Notes: generated from the sequence alone by a model not told the origin. Numbered from the stretch's first letter, positions 9,511 to 20,498 are shown. The stretch is 64,000 nt of DNA from Dolomedes plantarius (GCA_907164885.2 OU015490.1:14459495-14523494); one strand, 5' to 3'. A program made the numbers and translations.

Positions 9511-12500
9511 ATGGACAACATGAAAAGCATTCCGTTGTTGAATAGTGGAAATTATTTACTCTGGTCTATGAAAATCAAGGCAATTTTAACTTTAAAAAGA
9601 TTAATAGATGTTATCTATGAAGATAGACCACAGGATTTAAAATTACTAGAAGATTGGAAAACAAAGAATGATGACGCTGTAGCCTATATTTTGCTATCAC
9701 TTTCAGATGAACAGAGTCTCCAATTTGCAGAAGAAACCAATGCCAAAAATTTATGGGAAAAAATAAAAAGGGTTTTCACAGGAAAAAATGAAGACCGGAA
9801 GATAGATGCTGGAAATGAGCTAAAGAATATAGAAATGCAAGAAAACGAAAATGTATCCGACTACATAGCCAGAGCAAGGGGACTTTCTATGAAGTGTAGC
9901 GCACTTGGTTTGAACATTTCAGAACGTGAACTGGTTTACTACACAGTTCGTGGACTTAACCATAAATTCGGGAAAATAAGAGAAATATTGAAGACGCAAA
10001 GAGAAAAAGAAATTGATGAAATATTAGAAATTTTACGCGAAGAAGAGAATACCCATTTAAAAATGAACTCAAATTCCATATCCAGAAAAGGAGAAGCTTT
10101 CCATGTTAAAAACAGTAATAGAAACGTAAAACTTTGCTGGATCTGCAACAAATCCAATCACATAGCCAGAAATTGTTTTTTCAGGAATAAAACAGGAAAC
10201 AGGAGTGGAAATGCACCCGACAACGTGATAAGAACATTACCTAACGACAAAACCAAAAACAAGCAAAAAATGAGATTCGCGAACGCAGCATTTGAAAACG
10301 AAAATCAGAACTTTGCCCTTATGACAGACCCAGAACATTCCGACGCTACTTGTGAGAATATTTGGATTTTGGATTCTGGAAGCAGCTCACATATGTGCAA
10401 GGACCTTAAATTTTTTGAAAACTTTAATTCCGATGTTGGTCATATTAACTTAGCAGGTAAGATTTCTGTTTTAAAATCTATTGGCGAAGGAAAAGTTAAA
10501 GCTAAGACATTTGTAAACAATATTGAAAATACATTAACTATTGATAATGTGATTTATGTACCTGATTTAAGATGTAATTTGTTATCCATGACTAAATTAA
10601 TGGAAAGAGGTTATAGTATTCAATCATATGATAATTATGTTTTGGTTTTAAGCAAAACTGGTCAAATTGTTTTAAAAGCTGAGAAAGTAAATAATCGCTT
10701 AGAAATTATAATGAAACCTTGTATTGATAATAATTCATCTGAATTATTAGAGTGTAACTTTGTTAAAAATGTAGAAAATTATGAATTATGGCATAAAAGA
10801 CTTTGTCACTTGAATCCTCAATATATGTCTAAAATGAAAGATATAATTGATATAAATGTTAAAGAATCTGAAATTTTAAATTGTGAATCATGTAATATCA
10901 GTAAATTAACTCGTAAAAAACATTGCAAAATTAATATTGATCAAAGTAATTCTGTTTTGGAATTAATTCATGCTGACTTAGCTGGTCCTATAAATATTGA
11001 TTCATTGGGTGGTTCTAAATATTTTTTAATGCTTGTAGATGATTATTCTGGTATGTATTTTTCTTATTTTATAAAACATAAGTATGAAGTATTTGATGTG
11101 TTTAAAAATTTTAAAGAAAGGTATGAAAACCTAACAAGCCGAAAAATCAAACGCTTAAGAACCGATAATGGATTAGAATTTGTGAATAATGAAATGACTA
11201 AATTCTTACTGAAATTTGGCATATCTCATGAAAGAACTGTAGTATGCAATTCAGAATCTGGCGGAAAAGCGGAAGAGGCTATAGGAGTTTTAGTAGAACG
11301 CGCAAGAACCTTACTATATGAGAGTAAACTACCTCAAAAATTTTGGGCGGAAGCCATATCCTGCAGTACTCATGTATCGAATATTACACCGCGCAAATAT
11401 AAAAATAAACTTCCGATGGAAATATGGACAGGTAAAGAACCCAAAATAAGTTATTTAAAAACTTTTGGCTGTGTAGCTTATTATCATATTCCTAAACAAT
11501 TTCGCAATAAATTTGATGTTCCAGGGAAACGCGGAATTTTTGTCGGTTATTCCAGAGATAGAATAGCATATAGGATTTATGACATCGCAAAAAATACAGT
11601 GATTGAGGAACGATCAGTTAAATTTGACGAAAAATTAAAAGGCAGCGAATTCATAACGAAAAATTCGGAATCCTATTTATGGAATGTTGAAAATCTGAGT
11701 CAGTTCAATATTTCAAATTTAGAAGCAGAAACAGAAATTAACCCGCATGAAGATAATCAAAGTGAAATTAATGACACAAAATCATTACAAAATGAAACCG
11801 CAAACGATCAAAGAGTGGAAAACTCAAATCATGAGTTATCACCTAAATTAAGGCGTTCCGAACGTATAAAAAATAAGTCAACGGCGAATTTGGCCTTAAG
11901 TAACTCTACTCGGGAGGAAAATAATTCAATACCTGAAAATTATGAGCAAGCAATGAATAGCATTAAACATAATAAGTGGAAAAACGCGATGCAAAAGGAA
12001 TTAGAGTCAATGAATAAGCATGATGTCTTTGAAATAATTGAAAGACCTAAAAATGTAAAAATAATCAAAAGTAAGTGGATTTATTCAGTTAAAACAATTA
12101 ATGACGAGGAAATTTATAAAGCAAGACTCGTAGCGGCAGGTTTTAATTTAATTAAAAATAAAGACTATTCAGAGTCTTTTTCGCCTGTTGTTAATATAGA
12201 ATCATTTAGATTATTGATATCATTAGCTGCAAAATTAAATTTATCTGTAAGATTTTTTGATGTCAAGACAGCTTACTTGTATGGCGATATTGAAGAAACT
12301 GTTTACATGGAAATCCCACCAGGTTATGAAGAACAATTTGGTAAGAACAATGTATGTAAATTAAAGCGTAGCTTATATGGTTTACCACAATCTGGTAGAA
12401 ATTGGCATATTAAACTTAAAAATGAACTGAAAAGGATTGGCCTCAACCAGCTTGCATCTGACAATTGTGTTTTTATTACAAGTAATGAAACTGATTTTTT

Positions 12501-13455
12501 CGCAATTTGTATTTATGTAGATGATTTGGCAATATTTTCAAATAATTCTAAATTATGTGAAGAGATAATACTTAAGCTTAGAAAAACTTTTGAATTAAAT
12601 GAAACTACAGAAAATTCCAAATTTTTAGGTATAGAAGTTCTACAAAATGAAAATGGTATTAGTTTATCGCAAACGCATTACATTGAATCTCTGATAAATA
12701 AATATGGATTGGAAAACTGTAAGAAAGCTAATACACCAATAACTAAAGGTGAGGATAGATGTTTTAATCCCACGGATGATTTAGTCAATCAGACTGAATA
12801 TCAGGAAATAATAGGTGAGATTTTATATTTGGCTAATAGAACTCGCCCAGATCTCGCTTTTGTCACTAGCTATTTATCACAATTTAATAAACGACCGGAA
12901 AAAAGGCATTATACATTAGCTAAAAGAGTTTTGAAGTATTTAAACGCAACAAAAAATAAAGTTTTGTTTTATGACAGAGAAAATGGATTTTTAAATTGTT
13001 GCGCAGATGCCAGTTGGGGAAATGCTGAGGGAGGCAAATCATTTTCAGGTTGTGTTATAATGATTGGTAATTCACTTCTTACGTGGAAAAGTAGAAAACA
13101 AAAATGTGTTGGACTATCCACATGTGAAGCAGAACTGCTAGCTATCGCCGATGTTGCAAGAGAATTAACTTGGACTCTAAACATGTTAACTGAATTAAAA
13201 TGTGAAAATTTTGTTAAGAGACCTGTAGTCTTATATAGTGATAGTCAATCAGCCATCGATTGGTTAAATAGTGGTAAGTCATCAAATAAAACTAGACATG
13301 TGAATCTGAAATTCCATTTTGTCAAAGATCTCATTGAAAATGATACTATAAAGACTAAATATGTGAATACTAATGAGATGATTTCTGATTTCTTAACCAA
13401 GGCTGTAACATTTGATAAATTGTTATTCTCATTGAAGAATATATGTTTAATGTAA
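9511..13455 (+). CDS. Copia gag-pol polyprotein, intact
   Basis: A single 1314-codon frame. Gag occupies roughly 1-230, with the NYLLWSMKIKAIL region typical of Copia capsids and a CCHC zinc knuckle (CWICNKSNHIARNC) near 208-221. The protease motif LDSGSSSHM lies near 287. The pre-integrase HHCC region begins near 423 (LWHKRLCHLNP). The integrase core has HADLAGP near 485 and RTDNG near 549. The segment around the third acidic residue (SGGKAEEA, near 584-591) departs from the usual QNGxAER form, so integrase competence is uncertain. RT starts near 850 and contains YVDD near 1001. RNase H has CADASWG near 1163 and GLSTCEAE near 1201. Start: ATG at 9511, 128 bases after the LTR, followed directly by the Gag consensus. 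No stop or frameshift is visible. Confidence 0.95.
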   Translation: MDNMKSIPLLNSGNYLLWSMKIKAILTLKRLIDVIYEDRPQDLKLLEDWKTKNDDAVAYILLSLSDEQSLQFAEETNAKNLWEKIKRVFTGKNEDRKIDAGNELKNIEMQENENVSDYIARARGLSMKCSALGLNISERELVYYTVRGLNHKFGKIREILKTQREKEIDEILEILREEENTHLKMNSNSISRKGEAFHVKNSNRNVKLCWICNKSNHIARNCFFRNKTGNRSGNAPDNVIRTLPNDKTKNKQKMRFANAAFENENQNFALMTDPEHSDATCENIWILDSGSSSHMCKDLKFFENFNSDVGHINLAGKISVLKSIGEGKVKAKTFVNNIENTLTIDNVIYVPDLRCNLLSMTKLMERGYSIQSYDNYVLVLSKTGQIVLKAEKVNNRLEIIMKPCIDNNSSELLECNFVKNVENYELWHKRLCHLNPQYMSKMKDIIDINVKESEILNCESCNISKLTRKKHCKINIDQSNSVLELIHADLAGPINIDSLGGSKYFLMLVDDYSGMYFSYFIKHKYEVFDVFKNFKERYENLTSRKIKRLRTDNGLEFVNNEMTKFLLKFGISHERTVVCNSESGGKAEEAIGVLVERARTLLYESKLPQKFWAEAISCSTHVSNITPRKYKNKLPMEIWTGKEPKISYLKTFGCVAYYHIPKQFRNKFDVPGKRGIFVGYSRDRIAYRIYDIAKNTVIEERSVKFDEKLKGSEFITKNSESYLWNVENLSQFNISNLEAETEINPHEDNQSEINDTKSLQNETANDQRVENSNHELSPKLRRSERIKNKSTANLALSNSTREENNSIPENYEQAMNSIKHNKWKNAMQKELESMNKHDVFEIIERPKNVKIIKSKWIYSVKTINDEEIYKARLVAAGFNLIKNKDYSESFSPVVNIESFRLLISLAAKLNLSVRFFDVKTAYLYGDIEETVYMEIPPGYEEQFGKNNVCKLKRSLYGLPQSGRNWHIKLKNELKRIGLNQLASDNCVFITSNETDFFAICIYVDDLAIFSNNSKLCEEIILKLRKTFELNETTENSKFLGIEVLQNENGISLSQTHYIESLINKYGLENCKKANTPITKGEDRCFNPTDDLVNQTEYQEIIGEILYLANRTRPDLAFVTSYLSQFNKRPEKRHYTLAKRVLKYLNATKNKVLFYDRENGFLNCCADASWGNAEGGKSFSGCVIMIGNSLLTWKSRKQKCVGLSTCEAELLAIADVARELTWTLNMLTELKCENFVKRPVVLYSDSQSAIDWLNSGKSSNKTRHVNLKFHFVKDLIENDTIKTKYVNTNEMISDFLTKAVTFDKLLFSLKNICLM

Positions 13456-13496
13456 ATGTGCTGTTAATGTTCTGAAAAGATAAAACCCCTTTTCGC

Positions 13497-13506
13497 AGGG
13501 GGAGAG
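13497..13506 (+). promoter_or_regulatory. polypurine tract
   Basis: AGGGGGAGAG lies immediately upstream of the 3' LTR, where plus-strand DNA priming is expected. Confidence 0.85.
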
Positions 13507-13659
13507 TGTTGGTATATACATATAAATGCTACAAAGTGTTTTTAACTTTTCACACCAGATGGTGCTAAGTGTCTGTATTTGTCCTTTTGTATGTAAATGT
13601 ATATTTTCTGTAAATAAAACTCAGTTGGAATGTAGTCCTTGAACGTGTGAGAAACAACA
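13507..13659 (+). repeat. Copia 3' LTR
   Basis: 153 bases, TGTTGG to ACAACA, 150 of 153 identical to the 5' LTR. Confidence 0.93.
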
Positions 13660-13664
13660 GAAAT

Positions 13665-13961
13665 TATTATTGTTATGTCATAAATGTAATCTTTTTAGCA
13701 TGGAGCGCGGTAAAGAAACGAAAAGGAAAGTCGTAACTGTCCACACACCTGCTTTTAATGCGATTTTTATGACAATGACAGCAGATAGCATCGCTCTTCT
13801 GTGAGCCGTTTCGACGGGTGCGGCACTACCCCGTGAAGATCATTCTTCCTTCAGAGATTTTGGAAATATGGGCCGTCCGTACCGACTCTGAGGACATTGA
13901 TCCCACGTTAATCTCCGGGAAATCTGTATGTCAGATCACAGATTACCAAACTCATATCAAT
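13665..13961. other. unassigned sequence
   Basis: No open frame or repeat recognised between the Copia element and the Tc1/Helitron cluster. Confidence 0.4.
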
Positions 13962-14000
13962 ATCTTTATATATATATATACATATATGTATGTATATATA

Positions 14001-15406
14001 CACTGCTGGCCACTGTAAATGCAACACCCTGAAGGAAACATGCAAATAACATGAATTACAACATGCATTAGCGGAGGTGAGATATGCAAATGATTAGAAT
14101 TTCAGCGCAGACGCACATCACGCGCGTCTGTGGCGCCACTTCAAAGAGCAATTTAAGGCTTGGAGATTTCGACGATTTCAAGTTCGGCAATTGTGTTTTT
14201 CTTGTGGTTTTTTCAAAAAACGATCAATTATGCCTCGTTGAAAACAGCGATCATCTTTTGATCAAGTATCCGAGTTCGACAGAGGAAGGATAGTGGCCTA
14301 CCGAGATTGTGGATTATCTTTCAAGGAAATCGGTAGTCGTGTTGGACGAAACCAAACAACTGTAATGCGGATATGTGATCGTTGGATGCAGGATGGTACG
14401 ACGGACCGGCGTGTTCGATCGCATCCACCTCAGCGCACCACTTCACGTGGTGACAGGCAAATTGTGCGCATGGCAGTGACGGATCGCTCAGTCACATCAC
14501 GAACCATAGCACAGCACATGCAGTCTGTAACGCATCGTCCAGTGTCTGCGCGTACCATTCGACGCCGTTTACAGCAGAGTGGTCTGTCCGCAAGACGTCC
14601 ATTGCTTTGTCTACCCCTGACGCAGAACCACAGACGTCTCCGCCGCCAATGGTGCGATGATAGAAGGATGTGGACGGCAGAATGGAATGAAATTCTCTTT
14701 ACTGGCGAGTCACGCTTCTGTCTGCAACACCACGATGGTCGCATTCGAGTCTGGAGACACCGTGAAGAGAGGATGCTGAACAGCTGCGTTATGCACCGCC
14801 ACACTGGTCCTGCGCCGGGTATTATGGTATGGGGCGGTATTGGATATTACTCTCGCACACCTCTAGTACGCATTGCCGGTACTTTAAACAGCCAGCGCTA
14901 CATCTCCGAGGTGTTGGAGCCAGTTGTCCTTCCTTACCTTCAGGGCTTGCCCACAGCCATATTTCATCAGGATAATGCGCGACCACACGTGGCACGCATT
15001 GTCCAACGGTTCTTCGTCAATCGCCAGAATGAATTGCTTCCCTGGCCGCCTCGCTCTCCGGATCTTTCGCCGATAGAAAACATGTGGTCCATGGTTGCTC
15101 TACGATTGACCCAGATTCCATCCCTAACTGCCACAGCAGATCAACTTTGGCAACGTGTGGAAGCTGCTTGGTCTGCTGTACCCCAAGAACTCATCCAAAG
15201 TCTCTTTGAATCAATGCCGAGGCGTGTGGCAGCGGTGATCTCCAACAATGGCGGCTACTCTGGCTACTGATTTTGGCAGGAACAACACTTCACAGAAGTC
15301 TATAAATTTAATCATTTGATACTTGGTCAACATGTTATCTAAAAAATAAATTTTGTTGTGATATCTCTTGTCTTTCTTGGTGTTGCCATTTGGGTGGCCA
15401 GCAGTG
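14001..15406 (+). mobile_element. Tc1-like transposon (family B, copy 1)
   Basis: Starts CACTGCTGGCCA and ends in its complement TGGCCAGCAGTG, flanked by TA on both sides. A second copy in the opposite orientation lies at 34893-36301. The left flank (TCTTTATATATATATA, from about 13962) and the right flank (TATATAAAACTGTTCCG) look like two halves of one Helitron 5' end. The element therefore probably jumped into the TA-rich tip of that Helitron. Confidence 0.92.
14230..15270 (+). pseudogene. Tc1-type transposase, one early stop and one mutated catalytic residue
   Basis: The frame from ATG 14230 to TGA 15270 is 346 codons long. Codon 4 is TGA where the paralogue at 35029-36069 has CGA, a C-to-T change at a CpG. 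The rest is open. A paired helix-turn-helix (CGLSFKEIGSRVGRNQTTV, then TIRRRLQQSGL) is followed by a DDE domain. The first catalytic position reads FTGESRF, while the paralogue reads FTDESRF, so the first Asp has become Gly. The second (HQDNARPH) and third (SPDLSPIENMW) motifs are intact. The C-terminus is full length. Initiation at a downstream codon could bypass the stop, but the Asp loss should still abolish cleavage. Confidence 0.92.
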
Positions 15407-15964
15407 TATATAAAACTGTTCCGTAACTGACTCACTGACTGACATACAACGCACAGACCAAACCGCTAGACCTAAAGGGCTGACATTTTGCATGGCGAGT
15501 CTTCTTATGGTGTAGGGGTGCACTAAGAAAGATTTTTGAAAAATTCTTCTTAGATTTTTTAAAATTAAATTTTTAAGCTGTTTTAGTAACTTTTTTTAAA
15601 ATTTGCATTTAAAATAATAACTTGAGGGTTATAAAATTTATATCACGAGAAAGATCCTAAAAATTCCTTTAAAATGAAATCTTTTTCGAATCTTTACCTC
15701 TATTTTCTGATTTTTGGTGAATTTTTAAAGATTAATATTTAGAATTTAATTTATTAAATGCCGATGACGTGATTTCTTTTTCTGGTACTTTAAATAAATT
15801 TATCGTCACGTGCGTAACAACTAAATAGACAAAAAAAATTTTTTTTTCTTGCTAATGCGGCAGACGATTGGACATTATTTTATCTATAAAAAAATCCCTT
15901 ACGATTTTTTTATAAATATATATATTTTTCTACATCAATTGTATATATTGATCGTCGTATTTAT

Positions 15965-16042
<78 letters not shown>

Positions 16043-16108
16043 GCATTAATTGCATACGTTGTATTTAATTTGAATGTACCCCGTAACGAAGTGCGGGTTT
16101 TCAGCTAG
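15407..16108 (+). mobile_element. non-autonomous Helitron, family N1, copy a
   Basis: Carries the family's 5' motif (GTTCCGTAACTGACT...GACTGACATACAACG) and the 3' end: a CCCCGTAACGAAGTGCGGG hairpin, then TTTTCAGCTAG followed by T. This is the Helitron signature (3' hairpin, CTRR end, inserted before T). A (TA)n run (15968-16040) has expanded inside it. No coding capacity. The 5' tip is separated from it by the Tc1 element at 14001. Confidence 0.78.
15968..16040. repeat. (TA)n microsatellite inside Helitron N1-a
   Basis: About 73 bases of TA within the element's 3' third. The complete copy at 59792-60467 has only short TA runs in the matching place. Confidence 0.9.
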
Positions 16109-16111
16109 TAA

Positions 16112-16831
16112 ATATATAAAACAGTTCCGTAACTGACTGACTGACTGACTGACATACAACGCACAGACCAAAACGCTGGACTTAAAAGGCTGAAATTTTG
16201 CATGGCGATTCTTCACATAGCGTAGGGGTGCACTAAGAGAGATTTTTGGAAAATTCTTCTTAGATTTTTTAAAATTAAATTTTTAAGCTTTTTTGCAACA
16301 TTCTTTAAAGTTTGCATTTAAAACAATAATTTGAGGGTCATAAAATTTATATCACGAGAAAGATCATAAAAATTCCTTTAAAAAAAATCTTTTTCGAACC
16401 TTTACCTCCATTTTCTGATTTTTGGTGAATTTTTAAAGATTCATTTTTAGAATTTAATTTATTAAATGCTGATCACGTGGTTTCTTTTCTTTTTGTGATA
16501 GTTTAAATTAATTTTCGTCATGAGCATAACAACGAAATAAATTGACAATTTTTTTTTCTTTTTTATGCGGTAGACGATTGAACATTATCCTAAAAAATAT
16601 TAAAATACAGTAAAAGAAATGTTTCTCTAACTGTACTATATTAACTGTACTGTATTCTTTAGTATGCTCCATTAGATTTAATTTGAATATTTTCTTCTAC
16701 ATTATTTTTTCTATAAAAGTATCAGTTTTTTTTAAATATATTTTTCAGTTTTTTTTAAACATTAATCGCATACATTGACCGTTGTATTTAATTTGAATGT
16801 ACTCTGTAACGAAGCAAGGGTATTCAGGTAG
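16112..16831 (+). mobile_element. non-autonomous Helitron, family N1, copy b (tandem to copy a)
   Basis: Begins ATATATAAAACAGTTCCG three bases after copy a ends, in the same orientation. The 3' end reads CTCTGTAACGAAGCAAGGG then TTCAGGTAG, so the terminal CTAG has become GTAG and the hairpin is weakened. Head-to-tail pairs are known for Helitrons and fit read-through of a rolling-circle terminator, or simply a second insertion at the AT junction. Confidence 0.75.
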
Positions 16832-16834
16832 TAA

Positions 16835-16836
16835 TA

Positions 16837-16894
<58 letters not shown>
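16835..16894. repeat. (TA)n microsatellite
   Basis: About 60 bases, with one TACATA interruption, following the Helitron pair. Confidence 0.9.
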
Positions 16895-16895
<1 letters not shown>

Positions 16896-17312
16896 CACGG
16901 AGCTTGTTTTGCTCCCGTGTTAACATAAATTTTATGCAGTCACGTCCATTGTTAAATTAGGCGAATGGTAGGCCTTTTAAAGAAATAGTCCATATTCGTA
17001 TTAATTCCGTCTTTATTGAACTCCGTAATTTGACCACTCTCCAGGTTGATTTCCTCGCTTCGCCATTTTATAATCTACTCGGCCACGACTGCCGCGAGTA
17101 TCCGCTGTCAATGAGATTCCCACTCAATCTGCCGCCAAAAACTTAATTTTCTCCGAGCTCCTGCTGCACTGCGCATGTGCAGACCTCATCTTTGGGCATG
17201 TGGACTCTCATTAATGCTGATCGTGCATTCTTAACTTCGAGCCCAAAACCTGTACACTTCTAAAAATAAATCCTCTCGCCTAAGTCGCATTTAAAAGATG
17301 ATTTTCCCCACA
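16893..17312 (-). repeat. possible solo LTR or LTR fragment
   Basis: Read on the minus strand it has a TATA-like GATTATAAAATGG, a downstream AATAAA (complement near 17007) and a GCGCATGTGCAG-type segment, an LTR-like layout. The edges are uncertain: TGTTAACA near 16918 and CCCCACA at 17312 are possible termini, and I see no target duplication. A hairpin with near-perfect ACACGG-AGC/GCTCCCGTGT arms lies at 16895-16920. Confidence 0.3.
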
Positions 17313-17414
17313 GCAAAATACGCGCGCTTTGTAAATGGATTGTTGGATTCTTATTATTTTAAGCCCCCTTTCTCCGTACTTCTCAACTATATTTTGACAG
17401 TTCAGTTATGTTTT

Positions 17415-17418
<4 letters not shown>

Positions 17419-17475
<57 letters not shown>

Positions 17476-17485
17476 ACACACACAC
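17419..17485. repeat. compound (CA)n(TA)n(CA)n microsatellite
   Basis: About 30 bases of CA, then TA, then ACACACACA. Confidence 0.9.
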
Positions 17486-17829
17486 AAACTGCTTATTTTT
17501 GCTATGCAGTTTACGTTATTCGATTTCAAAGAAGTTGGCTAATGCATATAGCCTGCTGTTGTCATGTAGTCCGTTTCTTCATGCTTCCTAATTAGCATCC
17601 CGGGCGTATTTTCTTTGAATTTCTTAAGTGCAAGGCCTAACGAAGTATTTGTGAAAGGTAGATTTAGTCAGGTAGCAGAAAGGGATTTTCTCCTCATAAT
17701 GTTGCAACCACTTGGCTGGTTGATCTGTTTGACTTATCAATTAGCACCTGATAAATTAGCCCCTAATATACAGAAGGTCGTTCGCACTTTATGGAAACGA
17801 TTTTGTAATTTGTTTTTGGCGTTTGCATT

Positions 17830-18020
17830 GTGGATTGTAAAAACCTATCCCGGAAGTTTCTCCTACGAAACCAATGTCCGCTTGTTTCATTAATGTGTTC
17901 GGCACCATCTGCGAATTTTCTTGAATCTCCTCTATCGCGTCAAATTGGCGTCCCTTCAACTTCATTTTCATTTTAGGAAAGAGGAAAAAGTCGCAGGGAT
18001 CTAAGTTGAAAGAGTAAAGT
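17830..18020 (-). pseudogene. mariner transposase C-terminal fragment (inverted copy)
   Basis: The minus strand carries MKMKLKGRQFDAIEEIQENS, the SETMAR/Mos1-type mariner C-terminal segment, preceded by a piece matching the LDPCDFFLFP region. It is an inverted duplicate of the plus-strand copy ending at 18504. The two arms face each other across about 230 bases that contain the rest of the plus-strand gene. Confidence 0.75.
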
Positions 18021-18059
18021 GGATGAGGAAAGGCAGGTAGAGCAGAATTTTAACGTGTT

Positions 18060-18504
18060 GTCCTGCGGTGGCTAAGGGAGGACATCAGACGGAAACGTCC
18101 ACAGATGTGGCATTGGAACCAGTCGTTCCGACTGGTTTCTCTACGATGATAATGCCAGGCATCATAATGCTTTAGACATACAGCAGTTTTCGACAAAAAA
18201 CAACATGACCGTTGTTCCTCATCCACCTTAGTCTTTCCACTTAGATCCTTGCGACTTCTTCCTCTTTCCAGAGATGAAAATCAAGTTGAAGGGACGCCAA
18301 TTTGACGCGATAGAGGAGATTGAAAAAAATTCGCAGATGGTGCTGAACGCATTAATGAAGCAAGCAGGCATTGCTTTAGTAGGAGAAACTTCCGGGATCG
18401 GTGTTTACAATCCCAAGGGGACTACTTTGAAGGTGGCGGCGGCGAATAATATCAAAATATTCTACGACTTTGTTTATCGACACATTTCGAAAACTTTTGG
18501 GTAG
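18060..18504 (+). pseudogene. mariner transposase C-terminal remnant
   Basis: A plus-strand relic starting with RWLREDIRRKRPQMW (mariner block before the second catalytic Asp). The DDNA region follows near 18148, with shifts and stops up to 18260. Then comes an open stretch from 18274 with MKIKLKGRQFDAIEEIEKNS, ending NFW-like before 18504 in another frame. The N-terminal half of the transposase is absent. The family is the Mos1/SETMAR-type mariner, judged by motifs. Confidence 0.75.
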
Positions 18505-18556
18505 CATCTCGTATGAATACATATACACACACACACACACATATATAAATAAATAA

Positions 18557-18558
<2 letters not shown>

Positions 18559-18625
<67 letters not shown>
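18559..18625. repeat. (TA)n microsatellite
   Basis: About 67 bases of TA, preceded by (CA)n and AAATAAATAAAT, directly against the 3' end of a minus-strand Helitron. Confidence 0.9.
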
Positions 18626-18626
<1 letters not shown>

Positions 18627-18718
18627 TAGCTGAAAACACGCGCTTCGCTACGGGGTACATTCAAATTAAATACAACGTTCAATGTCTGCAATTAATGCAA
18701 AAAAGAAAAATATATATA

Positions 18719-19937
18719 CAATCAAGAGCCAAAACATTAAGACCACCCCTACATTTTGCAATGAATTCGCCTGGATGACGTGGAAGGCACGTGATCAGGT
18801 GGAAGTGGTATTTATCTGCTGCTGGAGAGTCTGAAGAATCATTCTTTCACTTACTTCTGTGTGTAATGGGAAAGGCTGCGGATCTAAGCGACTTTGATAG
18901 AGGGCAGATTGTAATGGCTCGAAGGCTCGGAACAAGTATTTCCGAAACTGCACGACTCGTGGGTTGTTCGCGACCTACAGTTGTTAGTACTTATGCAAAG
19001 TGGATGAATGACGGTGAAACCAGCAGTAGACGACATGGTGTTGGACGTCCACACGCTATCAAAGAAAAAGGTCGTCGGAGACTGTCTCTCATGGTGAAGC
19101 AAAACAGGAGCCAGACAGTGGCTCAGCTGACAGCCCAATACAATGCAGGGCCAAGTAGAATAGTATCGCAGCACACTGTTCAGCGGACACTGTTGGATAT
19201 GGGGCTACGCAGTAAACGTCCCACGCGTGTGACTTTGCTGACCAAGCGTCATCGCCAACTGCGCCTGCGCTGGGCCCGGGAACATCGCGACTGGTCCATG
19301 GATCAGTGGGAGAGAGTTGTCTGGTCAGATGAATCACGGTTTGTCATTCATCACGCCGATGGCCGTGTCAGGATACGCCGTATTCCAGGCGAACTGTTGC
19401 TCCCTCAATGTACAGTAGGTCATACACAGGCCGGTGGTGGCGGTATTGTGCTTTGGAGGACGTTCTCTTGGGCGTCTCTGGGACCCGTGGTTGTGGTAGA
19501 GCAGACCATGAATGCTACAGGGTATCTGAACATCATTGCGGACCAGTTGCACCCTTACATGGCCTCTGTTTTTCCCAGCTGGAAATGGAATGTTCTAACA
19601 GGACAACGCCCCGTGTCACAAGGCTAAAATTGTGTTGGAGTGGTTCCAGGAACATGATGCTGAATTCCAGTTAATGTCCTGGCCGCTAACTCACCTGATC
19701 TCAATCCGATAGAACACATTTGGGATGTCATGGGACGGCAGCTCAGAGTTCAAAGACCACCAATTCGCAATATCTCGGATTTGCGTGACCGTTGCTTAAA
19801 CATCTGGTACAATCTGTCTCCGGCCATCTACCTAGGACTTGTGGCATCCATGCCAAGGCGGGTTGAAGCTGTGTTGCGCGCCAAAGGTGGGCCAACTCGT
19901 TATTGACAGGTGGTCATAATGTTTTGGCTCTTGAGTG
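18719..19937 (+). mobile_element. Tc1-like transposon (family C) nested in a Helitron
   Basis: The left end CAATCAAGAGCCAAAACATT and the right end AATGTTTTGGCTCTTGAGTG are imperfect terminal inverted repeats flanked by TA. It is about 1.2 kb and holds one degenerate transposase gene. Confidence 0.88.
18866..19906 (+). pseudogene. Tc1-type transposase with two frameshifts and one stop
   Basis: Opens at ATG 18866 ([20 protein letters not shown]) with a first helix-turn-helix ([15 protein letters not shown]) and a GRPH-type hook, then the catalytic motif VWSDESRF with Asp intact. Near 19568 an extra G shifts the frame. The correct frame then has TAA just before [10 protein letters not shown], the second catalytic Asp motif. 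A missing base near 19685 shifts again before SPDLNPIEHIW with the third acidic residue. The C-terminus is present to the TGA at 19904-19906. All catalytic acidic residues survive; only the frame is broken. Confidence 0.88.
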
Positions 19938-20498
19938 TATATTTATAATAAATGCGACGATCAATGTATACAATTGATGTAAAATATATATATATATATA
20001 TTTATAAAAAAAATCGTAAGGGATATTTATTTTTTTTGGATAATATCCAATCGTCTGCTGCATTAGAAAGAAAAAAATATTTTTTTGTCTATTTAGTCGT
20101 TACGCACGTGACGATAAATTTATTTAAAGTACCAGAAAAAGAAATCACGTGATCGGCATTTGATAAATTAAAGTCTAAAAATGAATCTTTAAAAATTCCC
20201 CAAAAATCAGAAAATGGAGGTAAAGATATGGAAAAGATTTCATTTTAAAGGAATTTTTAGGATCTTTCTCGTGATATACATTTTATAACCCTAAAATTAT
20301 CATTTTAAATGCAAACTTGAAAAAAGTTACAAAAACAGCTTAAAAATTTAATTTTAAAAAATCTAAGAAGAATTTTTCAAAAATCTTCCTGAGTGCACTC
20401 CTATACCATAAGAAGAATCGCCATGAAAAATTTTAGCCCTTTAGATCCATCGGTTTGGTACGTGCGTTGTATGTCAGTCAGTCAGTCAGTCACGGAAT

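Larger units (their letters stand above)
9230..13659 (+). mobile_element. full-length Ty1/Copia-type LTR retrotransposon
   Basis: Two 153-base LTRs, a tRNA-type primer binding site, one uninterrupted gag-pol frame and a polypurine tract are all present and in order. The LTRs differ at 3 of 153 positions. Flanking pentamers are gaaag (9225-9229) and gaaat (13660-13664), a target duplication with one mismatch. Domain order protease-integrase-RT-RNase H identifies the Copia superfamily. Everything needed for self-mobilisation appears present, so this is the best candidate in the window for a recently active element. Confidence 0.95.
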
